Assembly: GCF_026420145.1 (NCBI RefSeq)
Contig: NZ_JAPMLV010000004.1
Coordinates: 124,001 to 188,000 of the forward strand
DNA: 64,000 nucleotides
Reading direction: 5' to 3'
From: Enterobacter pseudoroggenkampii
Lineage (GTDB): Bacteria; Pseudomonadota; Gammaproteobacteria; Enterobacterales; Enterobacteriaceae
Position numbers and translations under genes: made by a program. Shown piece after piece: positions 47,422-56,912 of the stretch; positions within the stretch are counted from its first letter, which is position 1; every line of letters starts with the position of its first letter. The notes under the pieces are model-generated. The model saw only the letters and a program-made list of their open reading frames with translations. It searched no databases and had not been told where the DNA came from.

Positions 47422-48201
47422 ATGAGTCAGGTTGCCGTTGTCATTGGTGGAGGACAAACCTTAGGCGAGTTCCTCTGCCGTGGGCTTGCCGCTGAGGGCT
47501 ATCGCGTGGCGGTAGTGGACATTCAGAGTGAAAAAGCCGCCCGCGTGGCGGACACCATTAACACCGAGTTTGGCGAAGGGATGGCGTACGGGTTTGGTGC
47601 CGACGCCACCAGCGAGCAGAGCGTGATGGCGCTGGCCCGCGGCGTGGACGAGATTTTTGGACGCACCGACCTGCTGGTCTACAGCGCGGGGATTGCGAAA
47701 GCGGCCTTTATCAGCGATTTCGAACTGGGGGATTTTGACCGCTCGCTGCAGGTGAATCTGGTGGGCTATTTCCTCTGCGCCCGCGAGTTTTCCCGTCTGA
47801 TGATCCGCGACGGTATTCAGGGGCGCATCATTCAGATCAACTCAAAATCAGGGAAAGTGGGCAGCAAGCATAACTCCGGCTACAGCGCGGCGAAGTTTGG
47901 CGGCGTGGGGCTGACGCAGTCTCTGGCGCTGGATCTGGCCGAATACGGCATTACCGTGCATTCGCTGATGCTGGGCAACCTGCTGAAATCGCCGATGTTC
48001 CAGTCCCTGCTGCCGCAGTACGCCACCAAGCTCGGCATCAAAGCGGAAGAAGTGGAGCAGTACTACATCGATAAAGTGCCGCTGAAGCGCGGGTGCGATT
48101 ATCAGGACGTGCTGAATATGCTGCTGTTTTACGCCAGCCCGAAAGCCTCGTACTGCACCGGACAGTCGATTAACGTCACTGGTGGGCAGGTGATGTTCTG
48201 A
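47422..48201 (+). CDS. srlD: Sorbitol-6-phosphate dehydrogenase SrlD
   Basis: This 259-residue SDR enzyme has the nucleotide motif VVIGGGQTLGEFL, YSAGIAKAAFIS as the central motif, and the catalytic serine and Y-x-x-x-K in NSKSGKVGSKHNSGYSAAK. It oxidises sorbitol-6-phosphate to fructose-6-phosphate with NAD+. An AAGGAG ribosome-binding site precedes the ATG. Confidence 0.97.
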   Translation: MSQVAVVIGGGQTLGEFLCRGLAAEGYRVAVVDIQSEKAARVADTINTEFGEGMAYGFGADATSEQSVMALARGVDEIFGRTDLLVYSAGIAKAAFISDFELGDFDRSLQVNLVGYFLCAREFSRLMIRDGIQGRIIQINSKSGKVGSKHNSGYSAAKFGGVGLTQSLALDLAEYGITVHSLMLGNLLKSPMFQSLLPQYATKLGIKAEEVEQYYIDKVPLKRGCDYQDVLNMLLFYASPKASYCTGQSINVTGGQVMF

Positions 48202-48205
48202 TCGA

Positions 48206-48250
48206 GCGGCCTGATGCCCTCACCCTAACCCTCTCCCACAGGGAGAGGGA
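48206..48250. repeat. Dispersed palindromic repeat, copy 5, inside the srl operon
   Basis: GGCCTGATGCCCTCACCCTA leads into ACCCTCTCCCACAGGGAGAGGG, almost the same as copy 1 at 3511. It sits between srlD and srlM, so it is transcribed as part of the operon and can form a hairpin after the enzyme genes. Confidence 0.75.
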
Positions 48251-48268
48251 ATACAATAAGGAGCCGAT

Positions 48269-48628
48269 ATGGTCACCGCACTCATCACCGTCGCCGCCCT
48301 CGCCTGGCTCTGCCAGATGGCGTTCGGCGGCTGGCAAATCCACCAGTTTAACCGCGCGTTTGATGCCCTGTGTCAGAAAGGTCGCGTCGGGGTCGGACGT
48401 TCCGGCGGACGCTTCAAACCGCGGGTCGTCGTGGCTATTGCGCTGGATGAAAACAATAACGTCTGCGATTCACTGCTCATGCGCGGCATGACCGTCTTTG
48501 CCCGTCCGGTGAAAATCCAGGCAATTAACGGCATTTCGTTGCAGGAATTGCAGCCTGATGTGATCTTTCCCCATGATCCACTCTGTCAGAATGCACTATC
48601 ATTAGCGCTTAATCTGAAACATGGATAA
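48269..48628 (+). CDS. srlM: Sorbitol operon activator SrlM (GutM)
   Basis: This 119-residue protein matches E. coli SrlM in length and has a hydrophobic N-terminus (about 1-22) followed by a compact domain. SrlM activates srl transcription together with the repressor SrlR, though how it binds DNA is unclear. It is separated from srlD by the repeat at 48206 and has a AAGGAG ribosome-binding site. Confidence 0.94.
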   Translation: MVTALITVAALAWLCQMAFGGWQIHQFNRAFDALCQKGRVGVGRSGGRFKPRVVVAIALDENNNVCDSLLMRGMTVFARPVKIQAINGISLQELQPDVIFPHDPLCQNALSLALNLKHG

Positions 48629-48650
48629 TTTCGTTGTGAAAGCTATAGAC

Positions 48651-48672
48651 TTGCGAAATTATCATTTCGCAA
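48651..48672. promoter_or_regulatory. Perfect 9-bp inverted repeat upstream of srlR
   Basis: The arms TTGCGAAAT and ATTTCGCAA are separated by 4 nt. The dyad lies 20 nt before the srlR start, within the operon. It could be an operator for SrlR autoregulation, part of an internal promoter, or an mRNA hairpin. Confidence 0.45.
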
Positions 48673-48691
48673 CCTAAGGAACGAAGCGCCT

Positions 48692-49465
48692 ATGAAACCT
48701 CGTCAGCGGCAGGCGGCCATTCTCGAACATCTGCAAAAACAGGGAAAATGTTCGGTAGAGGATCTGGCCCACTACTTTGACACCACCGGCACGACAATAC
48801 GCAAGGACCTGGTATTGCTCGAAAACTCTGGCGCCGTCATTCGAACCTACGGCGGCGTGGTGCTCAATAAGGATGAAGCGGACCCGCCTATCGATCACAA
48901 AACGCTGATCAACACCCACCAGAAGGCGCTGATTGCCGAAGCGGCGGTGAAATTTATCCACGATGGTGACTCCATTATCCTTGACGCCGGCAGCACCGTC
49001 CTGCAGATGATCCCGCTGCTCAGCCGCTTTAACAACATCACGGTGATGACCAACAGCCTGCACATCGTCAACGCCCTGTCAGAGTTCGACAGCGAGCAGA
49101 CCATCCTGATGCCCGGCGGCACCTTCCGCAAAAAATCCGCCTCATTTCACGGCCAGCTGGCGGAGAACGCCTTCGACCATTTCAGCTTTGATAAACTGTT
49201 CATGGGCACCGACGGCATCGATCTGAACGCGGGCGTCACGACGTTCAACGAGGTGTTCAGCGTCAGTAAAGCCATGTGCAACGCCGCGCGGGAAGTAATT
49301 TTAATGGCAGACTCGTCGAAGTTTGGCCGCAAAAGCCCCAACATTGTCTGTAGCCTGGAAAGCGTCGACAAGCTGATTACCGACGCGGGTATCGACCCGG
49401 CGTTCAGGAAAGCGCTGGAAGAGAAAGGCATCGACGTGATCGTAACCGGAGAGAGAGATGAGTGA
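48692..49465 (+). CDS. srlR: DeoR-family repressor SrlR (GutR)
   Basis: This 257-residue regulator has the DeoR helix-turn-helix ([22 protein letters not shown], residues about 3-45) and a sugar-phosphate-sensing C-terminal domain (about 75-250). It represses the srl operon in the absence of glucitol. Length matches E. coli SrlR. It overlaps srlQ by 8 nt. Confidence 0.96.
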   Translation: MKPRQRQAAILEHLQKQGKCSVEDLAHYFDTTGTTIRKDLVLLENSGAVIRTYGGVVLNKDEADPPIDHKTLINTHQKALIAEAAVKFIHDGDSIILDAGSTVLQMIPLLSRFNNITVMTNSLHIVNALSEFDSEQTILMPGGTFRKKSASFHGQLAENAFDHFSFDKLFMGTDGIDLNAGVTTFNEVFSVSKAMCNAAREVILMADSSKFGRKSPNIVCSLESVDKLITDAGIDPAFRKALEEKGIDVIVTGERDE

Positions 49466-50423
49466 TTTTCTGTTAGAAACGGGCCGCCAGACGCTGACGC
49501 TGGAGCTGCAGGAAGCCAGCCGCCTGCCGGAACGTCTGGGCGAGGATTTTGTCCGCGCCGCCAACACTATTATCCACTGCGAAGGCAAAGTGATCGTGGC
49601 AGGCATCGGTAAATCCGGCCATATCGGCAAAAAGATTGCTGCGACGCTCGCCAGCACCGGCACCCCGGCGTTCTTCGTGCATCCTGCAGAGGCGCTACAC
49701 GGCGATCTGGGGATGATAGAAAGCCGCGACGTGATGTTGTTTATCTCCTACTCCGGTTCGGCCAAAGAGCTGGACCTGATTATTCCGCGCCTGCAGGAAA
49801 AATCGGTCGCCCTGCTGGCGATGACCGGGAAATCCCGCTCGCCGCTGGCGCTGGCCGCCAAAGCGACGCTGGATATTTCCGTTGAGCGTGAAGCCTGTCC
49901 GATGCACCTCGCCCCGACCTCCAGCACCGTTAACACGCTGATGATGGGCGACGCGCTGGCGATGGCGGTAATGCAGGCGCGCGGCTTTAACGAAGAAGAT
50001 TTCGCCCGTTCGCATCCGGCGGGGGCGCTCGGCGCACGCCTGCTCAACAAGGTTCACCACCTGATGCGCACCGACGATGCTATTCCGCAGGTCAAACTCG
50101 ATACCAGCGTCATGGACGCGATGCTAGAGCTGAGCCGCACCGGCCTGGGGCTGGTAGCGGTGTGCGATGACGACGGGTACGTCAAAGGCGTGTTCACCGA
50201 CGGCGACCTGCGCCGCTGGCTGGTGGGCGGCGGCAAGCTGGAAACCAAAGTGTCGGACGCTATGACACAGGGCGGGCTGACGCTGAACGCCGAGAGCCGC
50301 GCCATTGAAGCCAAAGAGGTGCTGATGAAGCGCAAAATCACCGCCGCGCCGGTGGTGGATGACGCCGGCAGACTGTGCGGTGCCATCAACCTGCAGGACT
50401 TCTATCAGGCCGGGATTATCTAA
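49458..50423 (+). CDS. srlQ: Arabinose-5-phosphate isomerase SrlQ (GutQ)
   Basis: This 321-residue enzyme has an SIS domain with [22 protein letters not shown] and [12 protein letters not shown] (about 45-105), and two CBS domains in the C-terminal half. It interconverts ribulose-5-phosphate and arabinose-5-phosphate, a second source of the Kdo precursor beside KdsD. It ends the srl operon and overlaps the convergent norR by 4 nt. Confidence 0.96.
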   Translation: MSDFLLETGRQTLTLELQEASRLPERLGEDFVRAANTIIHCEGKVIVAGIGKSGHIGKKIAATLASTGTPAFFVHPAEALHGDLGMIESRDVMLFISYSGSAKELDLIIPRLQEKSVALLAMTGKSRSPLALAAKATLDISVEREACPMHLAPTSSTVNTLMMGDALAMAVMQARGFNEEDFARSHPAGALGARLLNKVHHLMRTDDAIPQVKLDTSVMDAMLELSRTGLGLVAVCDDDGYVKGVFTDGDLRRWLVGGGKLETKVSDAMTQGGLTLNAESRAIEAKEVLMKRKITAAPVVDDAGRLCGAINLQDFYQAGII

Positions 50424-51934
50424 CCCTTCAGTCCGAGACGCTTCGCCAGCCGGTGCAGGTTGGCGACGTCCATCTCCAGCGTCCGGGCGCACGCCGCCCA
50501 GTTACGGTTATTCTGCTCCAGCGCGCGGGTAATCCTCTGACGCTGAAACGCCTCCGTGGCTTCACGCAGATTTTCATTCGCTATCTCTGGCGCCGCCTGC
50601 ACGACAGCCGGTGTGGTTTCATCCTGCAGCGCAAAATGGCGCGCGTGGATCACCACTTCGTCACCCGAACGCGTCGCCCGCGCCAGCACCACCGCACGGT
50701 GGATCGCATGCTCCAGCTCGCGCACGTTGCCCGGCCAGCCGTAGCTCAACAGATGCGCCCTCGCTCCCGGGCTCAGCACCACGCGGGAAAGCCCCATCCG
50801 GAGACGGCACTGCTCGCAGAAATAGCCCGCCAGCAGCACCACGTCGTCCCCGCGCTCGCGCAGCGGCGGCACGGTAAGTGGGAACACGCTCAGGCGGTGG
50901 AACAGGTCGGCGCGGAACTGCCCGGCCAGCACCGCTTCACGCAGGTCACGGTTGGTCGCCGCCAGCACGCGAACGTCCACTCTGTGACTGCGATCATCCC
51001 CCACGCGCTGGATGTCGCCGTACTGCAACACGCGCAGCAGCTTGGCCTGTAACGAAAGGGAAAGCTCACCAATCTCATCCAGAAACAGCGTGCCGTTATC
51101 GGCCATTTCAAACTTGCCGCTGCGGTTGCTGATGGCCCCGGTAAACGCTCCCTTAACGTGACCAAACAGCTCGCTTTCCGCCACGCTCTCCGGCAGCGCG
51201 GCGCAGTTGAGGTACACCAGCGGGTTAATCGCGCGCGGCGAGGCTTCGTGAATGGATTTCGCCACCAGCTCCTTACCGGTGCCGGTTTCGCCGAAGATCA
51301 GCACGTTCAAATCTGAGGCGGCAACAATCTCAATCTCTTTTTTGAGCTGCGCCATGCCCGGCGAGAGGCCAATCATCTCTGTGTGCGTTATCTGCTCAAA
51401 CGCCGCCGGGCTGCCGGGAAGAATATTCTGGCTCTCCAGCTGTTCAATCAGCAGCGCGTTGTTAAGCGCCCCGGCGGCCAGCGCCGCAATCAGGCGCAGT
51501 TCTTCATCGCTAAAGGTGTCGAACTGGACCGGCGACAGGCCGTCGAGGGTCAGCGCGCCAATCAGATTCTGCCCAGCAAACAGCGGCAGGCCGATACAGG
51601 CGTGTACCTTCAGACTCTCCTGTCCGGGAATAAGCCCGTCGTACGGATCGGGCAAGTCGCTGTCCGCCGGGAAGCGCACCACGTCACCCGCGCGGGCGAT
51701 AGTTTCCAGACGCGGATGGCCTTCAAGGGTAAAGCGCCGTCCGAGCACATCCTTCGCCAGGCCGTCGATCGCCAGGGGAATAAACTGTCGTCCTTCGTAG
51801 CGCAGCAGCGCCGAGGCGTCGCACGCCAGCACGTGGCGCAGCGTGGAGATCAGCCGCTGAAAGCGATCCTGATGGCCGATACCGGTTTGCAGCTCAATGG
51901 CGATCTTCGCCAGCACGTCTACGGAAAAGCTCAT
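50420..51934 (-). CDS. norR: NO-responsive sigma54 activator NorR
   Basis: The protein has 504 residues from the ATG at 51934 ([16 protein letters not shown]), the same length as in E. coli. It has an N-terminal GAF domain that binds NO through a mononuclear iron (about 1-170), an AAA+ domain with Walker A GETGTGKE and the sigma54-contacting GAFTGA loop, and a C-terminal helix-turn-helix. It activates norVW in response to nitric oxide. Three enhancer sites lie in the shared gap. Confidence 0.97.
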   Translation of the reverse strand: MSFSVDVLAKIAIELQTGIGHQDRFQRLISTLRHVLACDASALLRYEGRQFIPLAIDGLAKDVLGRRFTLEGHPRLETIARAGDVVRFPADSDLPDPYDGLIPGQESLKVHACIGLPLFAGQNLIGALTLDGLSPVQFDTFSDEELRLIAALAAGALNNALLIEQLESQNILPGSPAAFEQITHTEMIGLSPGMAQLKKEIEIVAASDLNVLIFGETGTGKELVAKSIHEASPRAINPLVYLNCAALPESVAESELFGHVKGAFTGAISNRSGKFEMADNGTLFLDEIGELSLSLQAKLLRVLQYGDIQRVGDDRSHRVDVRVLAATNRDLREAVLAGQFRADLFHRLSVFPLTVPPLRERGDDVVLLAGYFCEQCRLRMGLSRVVLSPGARAHLLSYGWPGNVRELEHAIHRAVVLARATRSGDEVVIHARHFALQDETTPAVVQAAPEIANENLREATEAFQRQRITRALEQNNRNWAACARTLEMDVANLHRLAKRLGLKG

Positions 51935-51946
51935 GTCTGCCTCGCT

Positions 51947-52002
51947 GTCATTTTGACAATGCATGTTGTCATAGTGACACTGTTTTGAATAGTCATAATG
52001 AC
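51947..52002. promoter_or_regulatory. Three NorR enhancer sites
   Basis: GTCATTTTGAC (51947-51957), GTCATAGTGAC (51968-51978) and GTCATAATGAC (51992-52002) each fit the NorR consensus GT-N7-AC. The centres are 21 and 24 bp apart. The arrangement is that of the E. coli norR-norVW region, where three sites are needed for activation. Confidence 0.9.
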
Positions 52003-52055
52003 TACCCATTACGGATCATAAAAAAATTAATTAAGTAAAATCAATAAAATAAAAG

Positions 52056-52072
52056 TTGGCACGCAACTTGAT
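52056..52072 (+). promoter_or_regulatory. Sigma54 promoter of norVW
   Basis: TTGGCACGCAACTTGAT has GG at 52058-52059 and a -12 element beginning at 52070, with 10 nt between them. The -12 dinucleotide is GA rather than the usual GC. It lies 49 nt before norV and downstream of the NorR sites. Confidence 0.75.
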
Positions 52073-52120
52073 ATAAGCAAACCATCTTATTTGAAAATGC
52101 TGTATCATGTAGAGGTTGCT

Positions 52121-53569
52121 ATGTCTATTCTGGTTAAAAATAACATTCATTGGGTCGGTCAACGTGACTGGGAAGTGCGCGATTTCCACGGGACGGAATA
52201 CAAAACGCTGCGCGGCAGCAGCTACAACAGCTATCTCATCCGCGAAGGAAAAAACGTGCTGATCGATACCGTCGATCACAAGTTCAGCCGCGAGTTCGTG
52301 CAGAACCTGCGCAGCGAAATCGATCTCGACACCATCGATTACATCATCATCAACCACGCGGAAGAAGATCACGCCGGCGCGCTGACCGAGCTGATGTCTT
52401 ACATCCCGAACACACCTGTCTACTGCACCACCAACGCCATCGACTCGATCAACGGCCACCACCACCATCCGGAGTGGAACTTCCACACCGTGAAAACCGG
52501 CGACGCGCTGGATATCGGTAATGGCAAGCAGCTGATCTTCGTGGAAACCCCGATGCTGCACTGGCCGGACAGCATGATGACCTACATGACCGGTGACGCG
52601 GTGCTGTTCAGCAACGACGCCTTCGGCCAGCACTACTGCGACGAACGTTTGTTTAATGACGAAGTGGATCAGACAGAGCTGTTCGAGCAGTGCCAGCGGT
52701 ACTATGCCAACATCCTGACGCCGTTCAGCCGCCTGGTCACGCCGAAAATCACCGAAATCCTCGGCTTCAACCTGCCGGTGGAGATGATTGCCACCTCCCA
52801 CGGCGTGGTGTGGCGTGAAAACCCCACCCAGATCGTCGAGCTGTACCTGAAGTGGGCGGCGGACTATCAGGAAGACCGCATCACTATTTTCTACGACACC
52901 ATGTCCAACAACACCCGCATGATGGCGGACGCCATTGCCCAGGGCATCAACGAAGTGGACCCGAACGTGGCGGTGAAAATCTTCAATGTGGCGCGCAGCG
53001 ATAAGAATGAGGTGTTAACCAACGTGTTCCGCTCTAAGGGCGTGCTGGTGGGCACCTCCACCATGAACAACGTGATGATGCCGAAAATTGCCGGTCTGGT
53101 AGAAGAGATGACCGGCCTGCGCTTTCGCAACAAGCGCGCCAGCGCCTTTGGCTCCCACGGCTGGAGCGGCGGCGCGGTAGACCGTCTCTCCACCCGCTTA
53201 CAGGATGCGGGCTTTGAGATGTCCATGAGCCTGAAGGCCAAGTGGCGCCCGGATATCGACGCCCTGGAGATCTGTCGCCAGCACGGTCGCGACATTGCCC
53301 GTCAGTGGGCGCTCGCTCCGCTGCCGGAAGTGGCGGCAAAAGCACCCGAACAGCAGGAAGCCTGCGCCTGTGCCGCCGCGGCAGCCGCCGATCTCGGCCC
53401 GCGCATGCAGTGCAGCGTCTGCCAGTGGATTTACGATCCTGACCTGGGCGAACCGCTGCAGGATGTTGCCCCGGGCACGCCGTGGCGCGACGTGCCGGAC
53501 AATTTCCTCTGCCCGGAATGTTCCCTCGGTAAGGACGTCTTTGACGAACTGGGTACGGAGGCAAAATGA
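52121..53569 (+). CDS. norV: Flavorubredoxin NorV (NO reductase)
   Basis: The protein has 482 residues from the ATG at 52121 ([18 protein letters not shown]). The N-terminal metallo-beta-lactamase domain carries the diiron ligands of [10 protein letters not shown] flavodoxin domain follows (about 255-395), and a C-terminal rubredoxin domain has two CxxC knuckles ([15 protein letters not shown] and LCPECS). It reduces NO to N2O under low oxygen, using electrons from NorW. It overlaps norW by 4 nt. Confidence 0.97.
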   Translation: MSILVKNNIHWVGQRDWEVRDFHGTEYKTLRGSSYNSYLIREGKNVLIDTVDHKFSREFVQNLRSEIDLDTIDYIIINHAEEDHAGALTELMSYIPNTPVYCTTNAIDSINGHHHHPEWNFHTVKTGDALDIGNGKQLIFVETPMLHWPDSMMTYMTGDAVLFSNDAFGQHYCDERLFNDEVDQTELFEQCQRYYANILTPFSRLVTPKITEILGFNLPVEMIATSHGVVWRENPTQIVELYLKWAADYQEDRITIFYDTMSNNTRMMADAIAQGINEVDPNVAVKIFNVARSDKNEVLTNVFRSKGVLVGTSTMNNVMMPKIAGLVEEMTGLRFRNKRASAFGSHGWSGGAVDRLSTRLQDAGFEMSMSLKAKWRPDIDALEICRQHGRDIARQWALAPLPEVAAKAPEQQEACACAAAAAADLGPRMQCSVCQWIYDPDLGEPLQDVAPGTPWRDVPDNFLCPECSLGKDVFDELGTEAK

Positions 53570-54699
53570 GCAACGGTATCGTCATCATCGGCTCGGGCTT
53601 TGCCGCCCGTCAGCTGGTGAAAAACATCCGCAAGCAGGATGCCAGCGTGCCGCTGACGGTGATTGCCGCCGACAGCATGGACGAGTACAACAAACCTGAT
53701 TTAAGCCACGTTATTAGCCAGAATCAGCGCGCCCAAGAACTCACCCGCCAGACGGCGGGGGAGTTCGCGGAACAGTTCAACCTGCGTCTGTTTCCGTACA
53801 CCTGGGTCACCGATATCGACGCCGCCGCACACGTGGTGAAAGCAAAAGAGAAGACCTGGCAGTACGACAGGCTGGTGCTGGCCACGGGTGCCTCTGCTTT
53901 CGTGCCGCCGATTGAGGGCCGCGAGCTGATGCTCACCCTCAACAGCCAGCAGGCGTATCAGGCCAGCGAAACGGCGCTTCGCGACGCAAAGCGCGTGATG
54001 ATTGTCGGCGGCGGACTGATCGGCACCGAGCTGGCGATGGATTTCTGCCGGGCGGGCAAATCGGTGACCCTGGTCGACCATGCGGCGAGCATTCTGTCGG
54101 CGCTGATGCCCGCAGAAGTAAGCAGTCGCTTACAGCATCGTCTGACCGACATGGGGGTGCATCTGCTGCTGAAATCGCAGCTGCAAAGCCTGCGCAAAAC
54201 CGAAGGCGGTATTCGTGCCACGCTCGACCGCAGCCGCAGCGTTGAGGTGGATGTGGTTATCGCGGCGACGGGCCTGCGCCCGGAAACTGCGCTGGCGCAT
54301 CGTGCAGGCGCCGAAACAGGCCGTGGCGTGAAGGTAAATAGCTACCTTCAAACCACGCAGCCCGATATTTACGCGTTAGGCGACTGCGCTGAAATCAACG
54401 GTCAGGTGCTGCCTTTCCTGCAGCCGATACAGCTGAGCGCCATGTATCTGGCGAAAAACCTGCTCGGCGGCAGCGCACCGCTGAAACTCCCCGCCATGCT
54501 GGTGAAGGTTAAAACGCCAGAGTTACCGTTGCATCTTGCGGGGGAGACACAGCGCATGGATCTGAGCTGGCAGATTGCCATTGAACCTCACGGAATGGTT
54601 GCACGCGGCTCTGACGCCGAAGGTCAGGTACGCGCCTTTGTGGTTAGCGAAGATCGGATGAAGGAGGCTTTCGCTCTGCTGAAATCGCTGCCCGCGTAA
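53566..54699 (+). CDS. norW: NADH:flavorubredoxin reductase NorW
   Basis: This 377-residue FAD protein has the FAD-binding motif [15 protein letters not shown] at the N-terminus, the NAD motif [17 protein letters not shown] (about 143-160) and the second FAD motif [11 protein letters not shown]. It passes electrons from NADH to the NorV rubredoxin domain. It is coupled to norV by an ATGA overlap. Confidence 0.96.
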   Translation: MSNGIVIIGSGFAARQLVKNIRKQDASVPLTVIAADSMDEYNKPDLSHVISQNQRAQELTRQTAGEFAEQFNLRLFPYTWVTDIDAAAHVVKAKEKTWQYDRLVLATGASAFVPPIEGRELMLTLNSQQAYQASETALRDAKRVMIVGGGLIGTELAMDFCRAGKSVTLVDHAASILSALMPAEVSSRLQHRLTDMGVHLLLKSQLQSLRKTEGGIRATLDRSRSVEVDVVIAATGLRPETALAHRAGAETGRGVKVNSYLQTTQPDIYALGDCAEINGQVLPFLQPIQLSAMYLAKNLLGGSAPLKLPAMLVKVKTPELPLHLAGETQRMDLSWQIAIEPHGMVARGSDAEGQVRAFVVSEDRMKEAFALLKSLPA

Positions 54700-54749
54700 C
54701 CCGTAATCTCTTGCCACGCTCACTTAACCATTGGATTATATTATCCGCT

Positions 54750-54775
54750 GCCCCGATGTCCCGGGGCTTTTTTTT
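54750..54775 (+). terminator. Rho-independent terminator of norVW
   Basis: GCCCCG and CGGGGC pair around a short loop, followed by a run of eight T. It lies 51 nt after the norW stop. Confidence 0.88.
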
Positions 54776-54943
54776 GCGAATTCTATTCAGGACATAAATA
54801 CAAACAAGATAAATCACCGCCATTAATCCCTTAACCATTACATCCATCAATATTTAAATACGGAACACCTGATAAACACCAGCCTGTTTTATTCCCTGTT
54901 TTCGGCTTATCCTAAAAATAGACCCATTAGCCGGAGACATCCC

Positions 54944-55102
54944 ATGACCACCTTTAGCAAAGAACTCAACTACCTTTCCGCCTATTTTAAACAGGCTAAA
55001 AAATCAGAACATATTTTGTTTCGCTGGCTCTACCTCAGCCCGGAGGCGCGCATAGAGCGCCTGCGAGAACTGATGATGCCGGTGAGTAAACGTGATAACT
55101 GA
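54944..55102 (+). CDS. Unrecognised 52-residue protein
   Basis: The frame starts at an ATG with GGAGA 7-8 nt upstream and encodes MTTFSKELNYLSAYFKQAKK followed by SEHILFRWLYLSPEARIERL, ending in VSKRDN. The product is basic, probably helical, and has no membrane segment or known motif. It lies between the norVW terminator and the PTS gene, in a stretch not shared with E. coli. Good start signals and a plausible composition support a real gene; the function is unknown. Confidence 0.6.
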   Translation: MTTFSKELNYLSAYFKQAKKSEHILFRWLYLSPEARIERLRELMMPVSKRDN

Positions 55103-55144
55103 AGCACGACCAGTTTAAAACCGGAACAAATTAGTTACTTCATC

Positions 55145-55165
55145 ATTGTTTATGCCATGAACAAT
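55145..55165. promoter_or_regulatory. Near-perfect 21-bp dyad upstream of the PTS gene
   Basis: ATTGTT and AACAAT flank TATGCCATG, and the inner bases also pair except at one position on each side of the centre. Such dyads are typical operators. It lies 125 nt upstream of the PTS gene in an AT-rich gap (55103-55289) that shows no other gene. It could be bound by the SgrR-like regulator or by a GntR/NagC-like protein. Confidence 0.5.
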
Positions 55166-55289
55166 TCGCTGATAAAATATAATAAAAATTAATTTATTCC
55201 GCATCACATTTTTATTACAGGGACTTTCGCATTAAAATAAAAGGTGTTATTTTTCGTCGTGAATTAAGTCCTTTTTGGAATCCACTCTC

Positions 55290-56780
55290 ATGAACGCATT
55301 TAGTTATCTGCAACGTCTGGGTAAAGCCCTGATGTTGCCAATCGCCACCCTGCCCGTTGCAGCGATATTATTACGCCTCGGGCAGCCTGATGTTTTTAAT
55401 ATTCCGTTTATAGCCAGCGCCGGTGGCGGTATCTTTGACAGTCTACCTTTGTTGTTTGCCTTAGGGATCGCCATTGGTCTGGCAAAAGACAACGCCGGTG
55501 CTGCAGCCCTCGCAGGGGCGGTGGGTTTCCTGGTGCTTACCAAAGCCACGGCCGTCATAAACTCATCCATTAACATGTCCTTCTTCGCCGGGATCATTGC
55601 CGGTGTCGTCGCGGGTCACTGCTACAACCGTTTCTCAAACACCAAACTTCCGGACTTTCTCGCCTTCTTTGCGGGCAAACGCCTGGTGCCGATCGTAACC
55701 GGGCTTATTTGCCTGTTCATCGCCTGGATTTGCGGGTATGTCTGGCCTTCCGTGCAGCACGGTATTGATACCTTCAGCCTGTTTGTCTCTCGCAGCGGCG
55801 AACCGGGATGGTTTATTTATGGTGTCCTGAACCGCGCGCTAATCCCCTTCGGTTTGCATTACATTCTGCACTCCGTCTTCTGGTTTAGTCTCGGCGACTG
55901 CCTGAAAGTGACTTACGATGCCGCCAGCGCCGTACACAATATCTGTCTGGCCCCTGACGTGGTAAAAGGGCTGGTGGTTGGCGGTGCTGTACCGGGTATT
56001 GACGGTTCCAGCATCACGCAGATTGCAACCGACCTGACCCGTGGCGACCTTAACCGCTTCTTCGCCGGTGACCCGCATGCAGGCGTTTACATGGCCTGGG
56101 CTTACCCGATCTTTATGGGAGGCCTGCCGGGTGCCGCGCTGGCGATGTATTTCGCCGCACCGAAAGCACGTCGCGCTACCGTAGGGGGGATGCTGCTTTC
56201 TGTGGCTCTGACCGCTTTCCTGACCGGCATTACCGAGCCCATCGAGTTCTCCTTCCTGTTCCTTGCCCCTGCTCTGTATGCGCTGCATGCGGTACTGGCG
56301 GGCGTGAGCATGGTGATCACCAACAGCCTCGGCGTACTGCACGGTTTTGGTTTCTCTGCCGGGCTTATCGACTTCGTTCTCAACTGGGGACTGGCTACTA
56401 AGCCGTGGATCCTGATCCCACTGATCGTGCTGTTCTTCGCGATCTACTTTGTCGTATTTACCTTCGCGATCCGCTTCTTTAAGCTGAAAACGCCGGGCCG
56501 CGAAGACGACGAGGCTGTAGCGGGTAACTCTGACGATCAAAGCGAAGCCATCGCACAATACATCGCGGCACTGGGTGGCAAAGACAACCTCAGGATTGTC
56601 GATGCCTGCATTACCCGCCTGCGCCTGACGCTCGTTGATAACAGCGTGCTGGATGAGCCCGTGCTGAAATCGCTGGGCGCGAAAGGTATTCTCAAAATGG
56701 GTACGCAGAATGCGCAGGTTATTCTGGGCCCGCAGGCAGAAAGCATTGCGCTAAAGATTCGGGCACAGCTTGAAATCTGA
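55290..56780 (+). CDS. PTS EIIBC of the glucose/N-acetylglucosamine family
   Basis: The protein has 496 residues from the ATG at 55290 (MNAFSYLQRLGKALMLPIA); a TTG five codons upstream is an alternative. The IIC domain (about 1-395) has the conserved GITEPIEFSFLFLAP loop and GLHYILHSVFWF. The C-terminal IIB domain has the phosphorylated cysteine in IVDACITRLRLTL. There is no fused IIA, unlike NagE, so it must use IIA from another system such as Crr. The sugar is probably GlcNAc, glucose or a related compound, but is not determined by sequence. It is paired with the SgrR-like gene 132 nt downstream. Confidence 0.88.
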   Translation: MNAFSYLQRLGKALMLPIATLPVAAILLRLGQPDVFNIPFIASAGGGIFDSLPLLFALGIAIGLAKDNAGAAALAGAVGFLVLTKATAVINSSINMSFFAGIIAGVVAGHCYNRFSNTKLPDFLAFFAGKRLVPIVTGLICLFIAWICGYVWPSVQHGIDTFSLFVSRSGEPGWFIYGVLNRALIPFGLHYILHSVFWFSLGDCLKVTYDAASAVHNICLAPDVVKGLVVGGAVPGIDGSSITQIATDLTRGDLNRFFAGDPHAGVYMAWAYPIFMGGLPGAALAMYFAAPKARRATVGGMLLSVALTAFLTGITEPIEFSFLFLAPALYALHAVLAGVSMVITNSLGVLHGFGFSAGLIDFVLNWGLATKPWILIPLIVLFFAIYFVVFTFAIRFFKLKTPGREDDEAVAGNSDDQSEAIAQYIAALGGKDNLRIVDACITRLRLTLVDNSVLDEPVLKSLGAKGILKMGTQNAQVILGPQAESIALKIRAQLEI

Positions 56781-56793
56781 CGCTGCATAATCC

Positions 56794-56822
56794 AGTTCCC
56801 TCTCCGCCCTGGAGGGGGAACA
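56794..56822 (+). terminator. Hairpin after the PTS gene, degenerate repeat copy
   Basis: GTTCCCTCTCC and GGAGGGGGAAC pair around GCCCT with one or two mismatches. It resembles the dispersed repeats elsewhere in the window and lies 14 nt after the PTS stop. Confidence 0.55.
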
Positions 56823-56912
56823 AAACCGGAACACTTTATCAATCCAGACCTTAATTATTCCGCAAAAAAACCTACACTCTCACCATCCACCTTTTATCCT
56901 GGGTACGTCGAC

